Source of the DNA: CAVQJU01 sp963729215
GTDB taxonomy: Bacteria > Acidobacteriota > Vicinamibacteria > Vicinamibacterales > CAVVIG01
NCBI GenBank assembly: GCA_963729215.1
Contig: CAVSND010000023.1
Coordinates: 594,375-658,374, forward strand
DNA: 64,000 nt
Reading direction: 5' to 3'
Shown: positions 56,479 to 64,000 of the stretch, piece after piece
Numbering within the stretch: the stretch's first letter is position 1
Layout: each line of letters opens with the position of its first letter
Made by a program: the position numbers and the translations under genes
Notes under the pieces: generated by a model
The model's input: only the letters and a program-made list of their open reading frames with translations
What the model was told of the DNA's origin: nothing
The model's database searches: none

Positions 56479-56775
56479 ATGAACATCCAGTCAATGATGA
56501 AGCAGGCGCAGCAGATGCAGGAGCGCCTGAAGAAGCAGATGGCCGAGCTGCGCGTTGAAGCCACGGCCGGCGGCGGCATGGTGACCGTCGTCGTCAACGG
56601 CTCGAAGCAGCTGCTGTCGCTCAAGATCGATCCCGAAGTCGTGTCGAAAGACGACGTCGAGATGCTGCAGGATCTGATTCTGGCTGCCGTGAACGACGCG
56701 CATCGCAAGGCCGACGAGGAGATGGCCCAGACGATGGGCGGCATGATGGGAGGCCTGCAGATCCCCGGTCTATGA
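56479..56775 (+). CDS. ybaB: YbaB/EbfC nucleoid-associated protein
   Basis: A 98-residue DNA-binding protein. MMKQAQQMQERLKKQMAEL (6-24), the GGGMVTVVVNG turn and LKIDPEVV are family features, and the methionine/glycine-rich end (MGGMMGGLQIPGL) is typical. The homodimer coats DNA non-specifically. It overlaps recR by 4 bp (ATGA). Confidence 0.93.
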   Translation: MNIQSMMKQAQQMQERLKKQMAELRVEATAGGGMVTVVVNGSKQLLSLKIDPEVVSKDDVEMLQDLILAAVNDAHRKADEEMAQTMGGMMGGLQIPGL

Positions 56776-57365
56776 GCCTGCCCGACTCGCTGATCCGACT
56801 GATCGAAGAGCTCCAGCGGCTGCCGGGCATCGGCCCGAAAGGCGCGCAGCGTCTCGCGTTTCACCTCCTCAGGACCCCGCGCGAACAGACCGACCGCCTG
56901 GTCGAGGCCCTGCGCGACGTCAAGGAGCGCGTGACGTATTGCTCGATCTGCAACAACATCACCGACGCCGACCCGTGCCTGTATTGCCGCAACGACGCCC
57001 GCGATCATCGCCTCATCTGCGTCGTCGAGGAGCCGCAGAACGTGGCGGCCATCGAGAAGACGCGCGAGTTCAAGGGCGTCTACCACGTGTTGATGGGCGC
57101 GCTGTCGCCGCTGCAGGGCATCGGCCCGGACCAGTTGAAGATCAAGGGCCTGCTCGAGAGGACAGCGGAGGGCGGGTCGGAGGTGATCCTGGCGACCAAT
57201 CCCAACGTCGAGGGCGAGGCGACGGCCATCTACCTGGCGCGGCTGCTCAAGCCGCTTGGCGTCAAGGTGACGCGCATCGCGATGGGCGTGCCCGTGGGCA
57301 GCGACCTCGAGTACGCCGACGAAGTCACCATGCACAAGGCCATGGAAGGCCGGCGCGAGGTGTGA
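56772..57365 (+). CDS. recR: Recombination mediator RecR
   Basis: RecR works with RecO and RecF to load RecA on gapped DNA. The 197-residue protein has the helix-hairpin-helix LPGIGPKGAQRLAFHLL (17-33), the zinc finger CSICNNITDADPCLYC (57-72) and the Toprim domain (LICVVEEPQNV, ATNPNVEGEATAIYLA). Standard length and context. Confidence 0.96.
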   Translation: MSLPDSLIRLIEELQRLPGIGPKGAQRLAFHLLRTPREQTDRLVEALRDVKERVTYCSICNNITDADPCLYCRNDARDHRLICVVEEPQNVAAIEKTREFKGVYHVLMGALSPLQGIGPDQLKIKGLLERTAEGGSEVILATNPNVEGEATAIYLARLLKPLGVKVTRIAMGVPVGSDLEYADEVTMHKAMEGRREV

Positions 57366-57372
57366 CCCGCAC

Positions 57373-57981
57373 GTGATGCTTCCGCATTCCTACGCGCTGC
57401 CGGCGGCGATTCTGATTTTTCTGAGCGGAATGGTCGCCTGTTTTGCCGGCTACCGGCTGTTCCGCCTCGTCCTGGCGATCTACGGGTTCATCCTCGGGGC
57501 GATGCTCGGGAGCTCGCTGATGGCGCCGAGCAATACGATCGGCATGATTGCGGCGGCGCTGCTCGGCGGCGTCGTGGGCGCGCTGATCATGACGTTCGCG
57601 TATTTCGTGGGCATCGCGCTCGTCGGCGCGGGGATGGGCGCGCTCGCGGCGCACATGTTCTGGACGACGTGGCGGGCGGTCGATCCGCCCGCGCCTGCCG
57701 TGATCCTGCTGTCGGTGGCGGGCGCTGTCGGCGCGATGCTGCTGCAGCGGTACGTGATTATCTTTTCCACCGCCTTCAGCGGCGCCTGGACGATGATCAT
57801 CGGGGGGCTCGCGTTGACGGGGGACACCACGGCCGCGCGGGCCGCGGCGACCGGCAACGTCTGGATTCTCTACCCTTTTACGCCGCTCCCGGCCCACCGG
57901 TGGGTGCCGTATGCGTGGGCCTTGCTGGGATTCGCCGGCGTGGCCGTGCAGATGGGGATTACGGCCGGGAAGAAGCGGTAG
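57373..57981 (+). CDS. DUF4203-type seven-helix membrane protein
   Basis: A 202-residue protein with about seven membrane helices. LIFLSGMVACFAGYRLFRLVLAIYGFILGAML (in parts), GGVVGALIMTFAYFVGIALVG and WTMIIGGLAL match my recollection of DUF4203/TMEM198-like proteins. Function unknown. GTG at 57373 or ATG at 57376 are possible starts; it is 7 bp after recR and likely cotranscribed. Confidence 0.72.
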   Translation: MMLPHSYALPAAILIFLSGMVACFAGYRLFRLVLAIYGFILGAMLGSSLMAPSNTIGMIAAALLGGVVGALIMTFAYFVGIALVGAGMGALAAHMFWTTWRAVDPPAPAVILLSVAGAVGAMLLQRYVIIFSTAFSGAWTMIIGGLALTGDTTAARAAATGNVWILYPFTPLPAHRWVPYAWALLGFAGVAVQMGITAGKKR

Positions 57982-58076
57982 GGATCAAGGTCGAGCCTTT
58001 CGTTGACCCATCGCGCCGGCATTCGTTAGTATGAAAGGTCGCCTGAACGCTTGAATGGGCGGCAGACCCACCCTGT

Positions 58077-58168
58077 TCCTCAGTAGCTCAACGGCAGAGC
58101 ATCCGGCTGTTAACCGGAGGGTTGCTGGTTCGAATCCAGGGCTGGTTCGAATCCAGCCTGAGGAGCCA
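58077..58168 (+). tRNA. tRNA-Asn (GTT) with tandemly duplicated T-arm
   Basis: Acceptor TCCTCAG / CTGAGGA, D-arm GCTC...GAGC and anticodon arm TCCGG-CTGTTAA-CCGGA (GTT, Asn) are regular, and the 3' end GCCA is encoded. The T-arm GCTGGTTCGAATCCAG occurs twice in a row with a 17-bp period, giving 92 nt instead of 75. As written, the tRNA would have an extra hairpin. This may be a mis-assembly, a recent slip, or the scar of an integration event at the tRNA 3' part. Confidence 0.85.
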
Positions 58169-58174
58169 TAACCC

Positions 58175-58528
58175 TCAAAAATTCAAGCGTTTCCTGGCGA
58201 CGGCTTCACGAATTGTCTTCGCAAGTAGCCGGATGCTCGCAAGCTGCTGAAGCGCGGAAACATTGGAAGTTCCGGGCTTTCGCCGTCTCCCCGCGACGCA
58301 CTTCACTGTTCGTTGCCCTTTTCTTGCCCTCAGGATGCATCGACATTCGACCGGCTCGCCGGCAAAGTCAATCCCTTCAAGAGGAAGCGAATTGATAGTA
58401 GGCACAGGGCGTGTCCGTTCCAGAACCTGGAGCTGATGTCGCAACGCCAGAATCTCAAGCTGCAGGGCGGTTCGATCGCGGAGTGATGCGCGCAGGGTGA
58501 AGAGCCACGACACGATGACGGATCGCAT
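58175..58528 (-). pseudogene. N-terminal remnant of an IS integrase/transposase
   Basis: Residues 1-43 (SWLFTLRASLRDRTALQLEI, then LALRHQLQVLERTRP) match the start of the integrase-core transposases that begin with a leucine-rich helix and LALRxQL. The remainder up to residue 117 has no recognisable match and the catalytic core is missing. A larger piece of a related transposase lies at 60421-60993. Confidence 0.55.
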
Positions 58529-58603
58529 CGGCGAAGACCCTATCCGCGGAAGCCGGCAACGTCAATGTTTTCAAGAAGAACCGAATTCTTGGTATGCACA
58601 GGA
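58358..58603. repeat. Direct repeat of about 52 bp, 194 bp apart
   Basis: 58358-58410 and 58552-58603 share GCCGGCAA-GTCAAT-TTCAAGA-GAA-CGAATT-GTA-GCACAGG with about 75% identity. The second copy is just upstream of the IS remnant start. The origin is not clear; it may be duplicated IS flank. Confidence 0.5.
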
Positions 58604-58920
58604 CCTTGGTTGTCATGTGACCTCATCCCGCGATACCGCGGATGGCACCTTGCTGTCCGTGCAGGTTGCCGGGCTCCCCTCGAGGGGAACCGCTCTTGAT
58701 GTTCTTGGCGAATATTCTAGTTCATGGGGTGTCGGCACCACGACGACTCGCCCGTAAGGCCATGCCGTCACGGGACGGTCGATGAGTGATCGCCACAAGT
58801 CAGCGGAGGCGACGGTTTTTCTGCCCGCCGAGAGGCTTGTGGCGATCACCTCGATGCCGTCCGCGCCGATCACCCAATAGGGACTCCTTCACGACCTGGA
58901 CGCACGAGTGCGGCAGGCCG
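58604..58920. other. Stretch without recognisable gene
   Basis: No convincing coding region. A leftward 86-codon ORF (58873-58613) is open but matches nothing I know, and its codon use is not clearly protein-like. The stretch lies in the decayed region between the tRNA-Asn and the exported protein gene. Confidence 0.5.
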
Positions 58921-59532
58921 CTATGGACGGCTAATGACACAGATGCAGTGTTCTACGAAACGGCCATTAGCTAACCGATGCAGGATGTCCACCATCTTGT
59001 TATGGCCACCGACAAAAGGCTGATAAATCCCAGTGGCTTCCAGGATGTCCAGGTCGAATGTTCCGACAATATATGTGCCACCTACTCCATCGGGGACGCG
59101 CTGAACGTTGTTGCCAGTGAAAACCATCGTCAACGCGCCCCTCGGCAGGTCGTAGGCAACAGGCAAGTTGCCACCTATCGCTACGTAGAAGTGGCCGATA
59201 GCGTTCTCCGTTTCACCTTGGAGATCGGCGGGGCGATTGCCGCGATTGAACTCGTCGCTCTCTCCTACCGGAAGCCCGCTGATGGGGTAGATTTTCACTG
59301 TGCTGTATGCAGGGTCACAGAGGTTTACCTGGAAGAGTCCAAGGTCGGGGCAATGCACCACGGGCTTATATAGGCCCGATAGCAGGACGCTAAACGTGTT
59401 GCCGAGTGCGCCGTCTGAATCACGCGGTGAAGCCGTCAAGGCAGGTCCGGTCAGGGCGTGAGCGAGGGCCGGAAGAGACACCAACGTTGCCGACCCGATT
59501 CCGGCCTGTTTGAAAAAATCTCTTCTTTTCAT
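58921..59532 (-). CDS. Exported hypothetical protein with Tat leader
   Basis: A 203-residue protein beginning MKRRDFFKQAGIGSATLVSL, a twin-arginine-type leader. GGAGG lies 6 bp before the ATG. The mature part is beta-rich with HFYVAIGGNLPVAYDLPRGA and GTYIVGTFDLDILEATGIYQP; no known family is recognised. Codon use is less GC-biased than in most of the window, compatible with transfer. Longer reading upstream is out of character. Confidence 0.7.
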   Translation of the reverse strand: MKRRDFFKQAGIGSATLVSLPALAHALTGPALTASPRDSDGALGNTFSVLLSGLYKPVVHCPDLGLFQVNLCDPAYSTVKIYPISGLPVGESDEFNRGNRPADLQGETENAIGHFYVAIGGNLPVAYDLPRGALTMVFTGNNVQRVPDGVGGTYIVGTFDLDILEATGIYQPFVGGHNKMVDILHRLANGRFVEHCICVISRP

Positions 59533-59600
59533 GTTCTGCCTCCATCGCATTGGTTGCCCAGACGGGCCAGACGGTAGCGGATCCCCATGTCGGAGTCTGT

Positions 59601-59939
59601 TCAATACTGCACATCTGGAACGCATCGGCGCTTGGACGTTTCGGCGCTCAATGCCGCAATGACAAATGGGTCAGGACGTGCTCGTCGCACGGCTCGATGC
59701 GCAACGGTCGAACGCGCCCAAGCTTGTCGCACGCTCTCGCAGGCCCCACGGAGCGCAACACAAAGCACGATTCCCGCGATACTGCGTGATGGCATCTCGA
59801 GCAAACTAACCATCTCCTCAATCGACCAGATGTGAGCCGCGGATTTGCTTTCATTCCGGTTCCGCGGGCCGAACAACATCAGCGCCAACACAAACAAGGT
59901 AAGCAGCACCAGCATGGGCAAGCTGTGAAGTGGTCCCAT
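59601..59939 (-). CDS. Possible small membrane protein
   Basis: A 112-codon ORF whose first 28 residues (SLPMLVLLTLFVLALMLFGP) form one membrane helix. The rest is Arg/Ala-rich with no known match and may be non-coding. It resembles the TatA start only in its helix and FGP. Reported because it starts with ATG and is next to another membrane-protein gene. Confidence 0.3.
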   Translation of the reverse strand: MGPLHSLPMLVLLTLFVLALMLFGPRNRNESKSAAHIWSIEEMVSLLEMPSRSIAGIVLCVALRGACESVRQAWARSTVAHRAVRRARPDPFVIAALSAETSKRRCVPDVQY

Positions 59940-59984
59940 CTTGGTTTTCCCGTCGCCATCGCGTTTAGGTTTGTCGAACCGGCA

Positions 59985-60350
59985 TCAACGGCCTCTGATG
60001 GCGAATTGTCCTGTCGCCGGACGAGCCAGCACCAATCCACCAGCCGCTCCGCCGAGAATCTTCAATGCGTGGGCGAGGAGGTAGGGCCGCGGTTCGGGCG
60101 CTGCTCGGGTGAGCGCGACATACATCAGAGAGCCCGCGACGCCGATCAGCACACCATGGAGGATCGGTCTCGAGGTGAACCTGCGCCCGAGCCACACGGT
60201 GATGGCGAACGTGGCGACAAACGATGCGGGCGGGATGACGTAGTTGAGGGCTCCACTTGCGCCACTCTGGGTCAGTGGAATCGCAATGGCGATCAGAACC
60301 AGTTCCATGAGGAACGCCGCAAGCAGAACGCGGCCCCACTGAATCGACAT
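59985..60350 (-). CDS. Four-helix membrane protein
   Basis: A 121-residue protein with four hydrophobic segments (about 8-28, 37-54, 64-82 and 90-108). Function unknown. It is probably real because the hydrophobic pattern is regular and the ATG is preceded by a reasonable spacer, but no family or partner is known. Confidence 0.6.
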   Translation of the reverse strand: MSIQWGRVLLAAFLMELVLIAIAIPLTQSGASGALNYVIPPASFVATFAITVWLGRRFTSRPILHGVLIGVAGSLMYVALTRAAPEPRPYLLAHALKILGGAAGGLVLARPATGQFAIRGR

Positions 60351-60420
60351 CGGTGGCCCGTAGTATCCGAAAATTCAGCCGCGGCTGTCCGGTGGGCACG
60401 GCGGCCAGTAGACTCGGCGG

Positions 60421-60993
60421 ATGCTCGACATCCGATGGCGGATTCTGCTTGTGGCCCTCGCAGGATGGGTGAATCGCCGACAGCTTGACGTGATCGCGTA
60501 CTGCGGGAAGAGAACCGCGTCCTCAAAGAGCACCTGGGTCAGCACCGCCTGCACTTTACGGATCCCCAGCGCCGGCGGCTCGCGGCCACCTGCCACGGCC
60601 TGGGGCGGCAAACGTTAGCTGACGTCGCGACGCTGGTGACGCCAGCCACCATTCTGCGCTGGCACCGGCACCTGATCGCCCGCAAGTGGACGACCGTCCG
60701 ACGGGGGGTTGGTCGGCCGAGTGTCCTGCCGCAGATTCGTGCGCTGACGATACGCATGGCTCGGGAGAATCCCACGTGGGGCTATCGGCGGATCCAAGGG
60801 GCCCTGTCGAACCTCGGGCACCGCGTCGCCCGCTCGACCATCGCCACCATGCTGCGCGCCGAGGGAATGGGGCCTGTACCGGAGCGCCCCACGTCCTGGC
60901 GCACCTTTCTCGCCGCCCATTGGGGCGCGATCGCCGCGGCCGACTTCTTCACCACCGAGGTCTGGACGGCGCGCGGCCTGGTCACCTATTGCT
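60421..60993 (+). pseudogene. Truncated, frameshifted integrase-core transposase
   Basis: The N-terminal part MLDIRWRILLVALAGWVN and LKEHLGQHRLHF(frame +2) is joined by a one-base deletion near 60501 to LRWHRHLIARKW, ENPTWGYRRIQGALSNLGHR and VPERPTSWRTFLAAHWG. It stops at FFTTEVWTARGLVTYC, just after the first catalytic aspartate region, so the rest of the DDE core is missing. The break is at the end of the kinase gene, which overlaps by 12 bp. Confidence 0.8.
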
Positions 60994-63888
60994 GAGGGTC
61001 ACCAGCCAGATATCACCCTCCGTGACGCGCCGCGAAAAGTACGCCTCCCGACCGTCTCGTGTCAGCTGCGGCGGACCGATGATGTCCTGGGGCGCGGAGA
61101 ACACCTTCTCGGCCTTCCTCGATCGCGTGTCGACGACGTAGAAGTCGTGTCCGCCGGACACGAACATCAGGTGCCGGCTGTCGCGCAGCCAGACGGGATA
61201 GCCGCCGAAGTCGGTGATGCGGTCGAACGCCTTCGTCCGCAGCGAATACGTGAGGATGCCATGAGCGGCGAGCCCGGCCTGACCAGCGAGCCTCGCCCCG
61301 TCGGGTGACCAGGCGTTCACGACGAACTCGTCCGGGCTGTCGGCTGGCGGCGCGATGATTTCCGGCGTCTGGGCGTTCCACGGCCGGTTGGGATCGAAGA
61401 TGTAGACATTGTTTTCGCGGTGACCGATGCCCGCGCCCATCAGCACCGCTATCCGGGAACCATCGGGCGACCACGCAGGATAAATGGCATCGGCGAGTGG
61501 GCTCAGCTGCTGGAGATCGCTGCCGTCGACCCGAATCTTCCAGAGGTACTGGTCCTTGCCGCGGATCGAGTGAAAGGCAATCCAGGCTCCATCCGGCGAC
61601 CACCGCGGCATCCGGTCGATGGCCTCCGCGCCGCTGGTGAGTTGCCGGAGTCCGGTCCCGTTGCTGCGCACGACGTAGAGATCGCCCTCCGGCTGCAGGC
61701 TCGAATAGAAGACCGCCCACTTGCCGTCCGGGGACGGATCGGGGTTCGCCCAGAGGCGCGATCCCGTCGTGATCCAGCTCGGCTCGCCGTTGGGCATGCC
61801 GGTCGCCGGATCGACGCGGAGCTTCTGGAGATTACGGCTGCGCAGAATTGAGCTGTACGCAATGCGGCGGCCGTCGGCCGAGATGGCGATGTGGGCGACA
61901 AATGGCGCCGGCGTCGTGAGAGGCTCGGGTGGGCCCAATGTCTTTCCGCTCGACTCGTCGATCGGCACCCGCCACAGGTTGATGGGGCCGCCGCGGCCGC
62001 TCACGAAGTACAACTGACTGCCGTCCGGCGCCCAGACCGGGTTCCAGTTGGGCGCGCCGTCGGTCGTCACCGCGACCGGGTTCCTCCCGCCCGGATTGAC
62101 CGTCCAGACATCCAGCCGCGTGCTCCCGGCAATCGCCCCGCGCGTCGTGTACGCGATACGCTGTCCATGCGGCGACCAGCTCGGCAGCACCGCATCGACG
62201 TTACCAACTTGATGCTGGCTGCCGGACGTGACGTTGACCACCCGCATCGTGCTGAGTCCGAGCGTGTTCTGGGGATCGAGATCGGCGTTCTCCGTGGTGA
62301 ACGCGATTTCCTTGCCGTCGGGCGACCACGCCGGCTTGAAACCCTCCCTCGTCAGGCGCCGGACGGCTTCGCCGGTTCGGCCCATGACGAAGATTCCGCC
62401 ACCATCCCGGCTCGATCGAAACGCGATGCGTTCCCCATCGGGCGAAAACGCGGGCTGATCGTCGTCGTCGGTCGACTCCGGTGTCAGATTGATGGGCGTC
62501 TGCCCGGTCGTGCTCTGGAGAAAGATGTCACGGCCGGTGTTGCCGTCGCCACCGTAGGCGACCCATTTGCCGTCGGGTGAGAGCGTTGGAAACCACTCGA
62601 GACCGGACTGCGACGTGATCTGCGTGAAGCTCGGCTGCATCAGATCTCTGGTGGCTGGTCCGGCCGGCGGTCTCCACCAAAGCAGCACGGCGAGAACCGT
62701 CGATCCGGCGAGCGCCGACACGAGCATGAGCGCGCCGGCGGGACGAATGCCTTCGAGCACGCGCAGCGGCCGTGCCAACGGACGCCTGCGTGCGATCGCG
62801 TCTTCCAGCTCGACGCCGGCGTCGCCGATATCGCGTAAGCGCCGGTTGACGTCTTTCTCGAGACAGCGACGCAGCAGGCGGCGAACGCTCGCGGGGGTTG
62901 CAGCCGGCAGCGCGCGCCAGTTCGGTTCCCGCGTCAGGATGGCTGCGGTCGTGTCGGAGACCGTGTCACCATCGAACGCTTTCCGTCCGGTGAGCATTTC
63001 GTAGAGCACGCAGCCGAACGCCCAGTTGTCGGAGCGCTTGTCGACCGCTTTTCCTCGAGCCTGCTCGGGACTCATGTACGCGGCGGTTCCGAGGATGATG
63101 CCTGCCGTCACCGTGATGACCGGTGACTGCGCGAGAGCCCCGGCCGCGGCGTCACCCTCTGAGGCTTTGGCCAGTCCGAAGTCGAGGACTTTCACGACGC
63201 CCGAAGAGGTCACCTTGACGTTGGCCGGCTTGAGGTCGCGGTGGACGATGCCCTTATCGTCAGCGGCTGCGAGCGCGTCGGCGATCTGCCCCGCAATATC
63301 GAGCGCTTCCTGCACAGGCAGCCGACCGGCGCTGATCCGGTCTGCGAGCGTCGGGCCGTCGACCAGCTCGAGCACGAGCGCGGGCCCTTCGCCGATCTCT
63401 TCGATACCGTAGATGCCGGCGATGTGCGGGTGGCTGAGCGACGCCAGCACCCGCGCTTCGCGGGCAAAACGCGCCAGCCGATCCGGATCGGCGGTGAACG
63501 CGTGCGGCAGGATCTTGACAGCGACATCGCGCCCGAGCCGCGCGTCGTGAGCGCGATACACCTCGCCCATCCCGCCCGTCCCGAGTGGAGCGATCACGTC
63601 GTAGTTACCGACCCGATGGCCGGCGGTCAACCCGGGAGACACGGGATCGTCCGAGCGTATGCCGTTGACTGCGCCCCGGAGCGCGGCGAGCGCCGAGTCG
63701 GACGCGGCCGGCCATCGTTCCGAGAGCCCGACGGCAGCGGCGTCGGCCGCGAGCAGGGCTTCGACCTCGCGACGCAGCACGTCGTCGCCGGCAGTCGCTG
63801 CCGCCAGGAACTCGGCGCGCTCCACCGCTGGCCGGTCGACGACGGCTTCGAACAACTGCCTGATACGTGGCCAACGCTCGTCGGTCAT
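60982..63888 (-). CDS. Membrane Ser/Thr protein kinase with C-terminal TolB-like beta-propeller
   Basis: A 968-residue protein. The kinase domain (about 97-365) has GTGGMGEVY, K125 in VAVKIL, HRDLKPANV (216-224), DFGLAK (236-241) and MSPEQARG. One membrane helix is near 395-415. The outside part (430-968) has WD40/PD40-type repeats with PxWSPDGKxIAF motifs (at least ten), a beta-propeller that may sense a ligand. An N-terminal helical stretch (1-80) precedes the kinase. This layout is very common in Acidobacteria. It lies 10 bp after an ECF sigma-factor gene. The start MTDERWPRIRQLFEAV is preferred over the longer frame. Confidence 0.93.
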   Translation of the reverse strand: MTDERWPRIRQLFEAVVDRPAVERAEFLAAATAGDDVLRREVEALLAADAAAVGLSERWPAASDSALAALRGAVNGIRSDDPVSPGLTAGHRVGNYDVIAPLGTGGMGEVYRAHDARLGRDVAVKILPHAFTADPDRLARFAREARVLASLSHPHIAGIYGIEEIGEGPALVLELVDGPTLADRISAGRLPVQEALDIAGQIADALAAADDKGIVHRDLKPANVKVTSSGVVKVLDFGLAKASEGDAAAGALAQSPVITVTAGIILGTAAYMSPEQARGKAVDKRSDNWAFGCVLYEMLTGRKAFDGDTVSDTTAAILTREPNWRALPAATPASVRRLLRRCLEKDVNRRLRDIGDAGVELEDAIARRRPLARPLRVLEGIRPAGALMLVSALAGSTVLAVLLWWRPPAGPATRDLMQPSFTQITSQSGLEWFPTLSPDGKWVAYGGDGNTGRDIFLQSTTGQTPINLTPESTDDDDQPAFSPDGERIAFRSSRDGGGIFVMGRTGEAVRRLTREGFKPAWSPDGKEIAFTTENADLDPQNTLGLSTMRVVNVTSGSQHQVGNVDAVLPSWSPHGQRIAYTTRGAIAGSTRLDVWTVNPGGRNPVAVTTDGAPNWNPVWAPDGSQLYFVSGRGGPINLWRVPIDESSGKTLGPPEPLTTPAPFVAHIAISADGRRIAYSSILRSRNLQKLRVDPATGMPNGEPSWITTGSRLWANPDPSPDGKWAVFYSSLQPEGDLYVVRSNGTGLRQLTSGAEAIDRMPRWSPDGAWIAFHSIRGKDQYLWKIRVDGSDLQQLSPLADAIYPAWSPDGSRIAVLMGAGIGHRENNVYIFDPNRPWNAQTPEIIAPPADSPDEFVVNAWSPDGARLAGQAGLAAHGILTYSLRTKAFDRITDFGGYPVWLRDSRHLMFVSGGHDFYVVDTRSRKAEKVFSAPQDIIGPPQLTRDGREAYFSRRVTEGDIWLVTLSNR

Positions 63889-63898
63889 ACGGTTCGGT

Positions 63899-64000
63899 TT
63901 AAGAGTCTTGCCCCGACCCGAGCTCGCGTATGAGCCACGCCTTTGCGGTCCGCCAGTCACGTTTGGCCGTGGAAGGCGAGACGTTCAGCGCGTGCGCCGC
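63899..64000 (-). CDS. ECF RNA polymerase sigma factor (C-terminal end only)
   Basis: The last 33 residues (AAHALNVSPSTAKRDWRTAK, then AWLIRELGSGQDS) match the end of region 4 of the ECF sigma factors that accompany acidobacterial Ser/Thr kinase genes. The 5' part lies beyond the right edge. The stop is 10 bp before the kinase start, so they form an operon. Confidence 0.82.
   Translation of the reverse strand, partial: AAHALNVSPSTAKRDWRTAKAWLIRELGSGQDS

Noticed and set aside
59601..59939. TatA-like translocase subunit
   Set aside because: Only the first helix and FGP recall TatA. The amphipathic helix and length pattern are absent, so it is kept only as a possible membrane ORF.

Overview
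The window looks like a chromosomal segment of a member of the Acidobacteriota, most likely a Vicinamibacteria-type organism. The inference rests on very high GC, a Ser/Thr kinase fused to beta-propeller repeats beside an ECF sigma factor, a DUF1592/DUF1552 pair, the futalosine route to menaquinone, and spacers filled with short degenerate repeats. Several core genes (argH, ubiE, prs, dnaX) are broken by single-base indels. This points to a draft or metagenome-derived sequence with residual errors more than to real gene loss.

Layout. 1-6246: arginine synthesis, argC-B-D-J leftward with 4-bp start/stop overlaps, and divergent argR-argH behind an ARG-box-like operator. 6344-8041: a zinc-knuckle-like basic protein, fabI and a small membrane protein. 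8080-18821 (all leftward): an N-terminally membrane-anchored sigma-54 activator, an HD-GYP/GAF/GGDEF protein, a secreted protein, the DUF1592/DUF1552 pair and a secreted ankyrin protein. 18902-24316: a PIN-like protein, a DUF4097 lipoprotein, queC/queD, a HAD phosphatase, a DtxR-type regulator, ubiE and a small unknown. 24353-30564: a degenerate PilT-like ATPase, a CoA transferase, a formylglycine-generating-type protein, a DNA glycosylase and a membrane methyltransferase. 30590-33533: a cysteine-synthesis operon with cysM, a JAMM protease and a CysO-MoeZ fusion. 33596-39956: a complete ISC iron-sulfur operon, iscR-S-U-A-hscB-hscA-fdx-iscX. 39969-42900: mqnB, mqnD and a metal-dependent amidohydrolase. 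42940-48592 (leftward): a B12 uptake and salvage operon under a cobalamin riboswitch (DUF71, btuD, btuC, btuF, DUF71, cytosolic BtuF-like). 48705-54367: yjbQ, mqnE, prs, nadA, a Mn-type superoxide dismutase and a membrane protein. 54391-57981: the SRP RNA, dnaX, ybaB, recR and a DUF4203 protein. 58077-60993: tRNA-Asn with a duplicated T-arm, followed by a decayed, gene-poor stretch with insertion-sequence remnants. 60982-64000: the kinase-propeller protein and the end of an ECF sigma factor.

The most unusual content is in the spacers. At least five families of short degenerate repeats (8-bp ATGACCAG, 9-bp GGTTCGAGA, 7-bp AACGTAG preceded by a hairpin, 9-bp GGTCCA, and a GTAGCGTCCG double palindrome) sit exactly between stop and start codons, usually as inverted pairs. 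The 8-bp family has defined outer ends (GAATCTGGTCAT and its complement). Its units provide the start codons of queC, queD, mqnE, nadA, a BtuF-like gene and a DUF71 gene, and the stop codons and last residues of btuF, mqnE and a DUF71 gene. One copy encloses the relic of a four-helix-bundle (S23-type) gene between roughly 45-bp inverted arms. The first 28 codons of mqnB are a translated 9-bp array. Together they look like a set of small mobile or expanding elements that colonise gene borders and get recruited as coding ends.

Functionally the genes are mostly housekeeping: arginine, cysteine, Fe-S, NAD, menaquinone, B12, queuosine and DNA maintenance, with Fe-S-dependent enzymes (mqnE, nadA) beside their maturation system.
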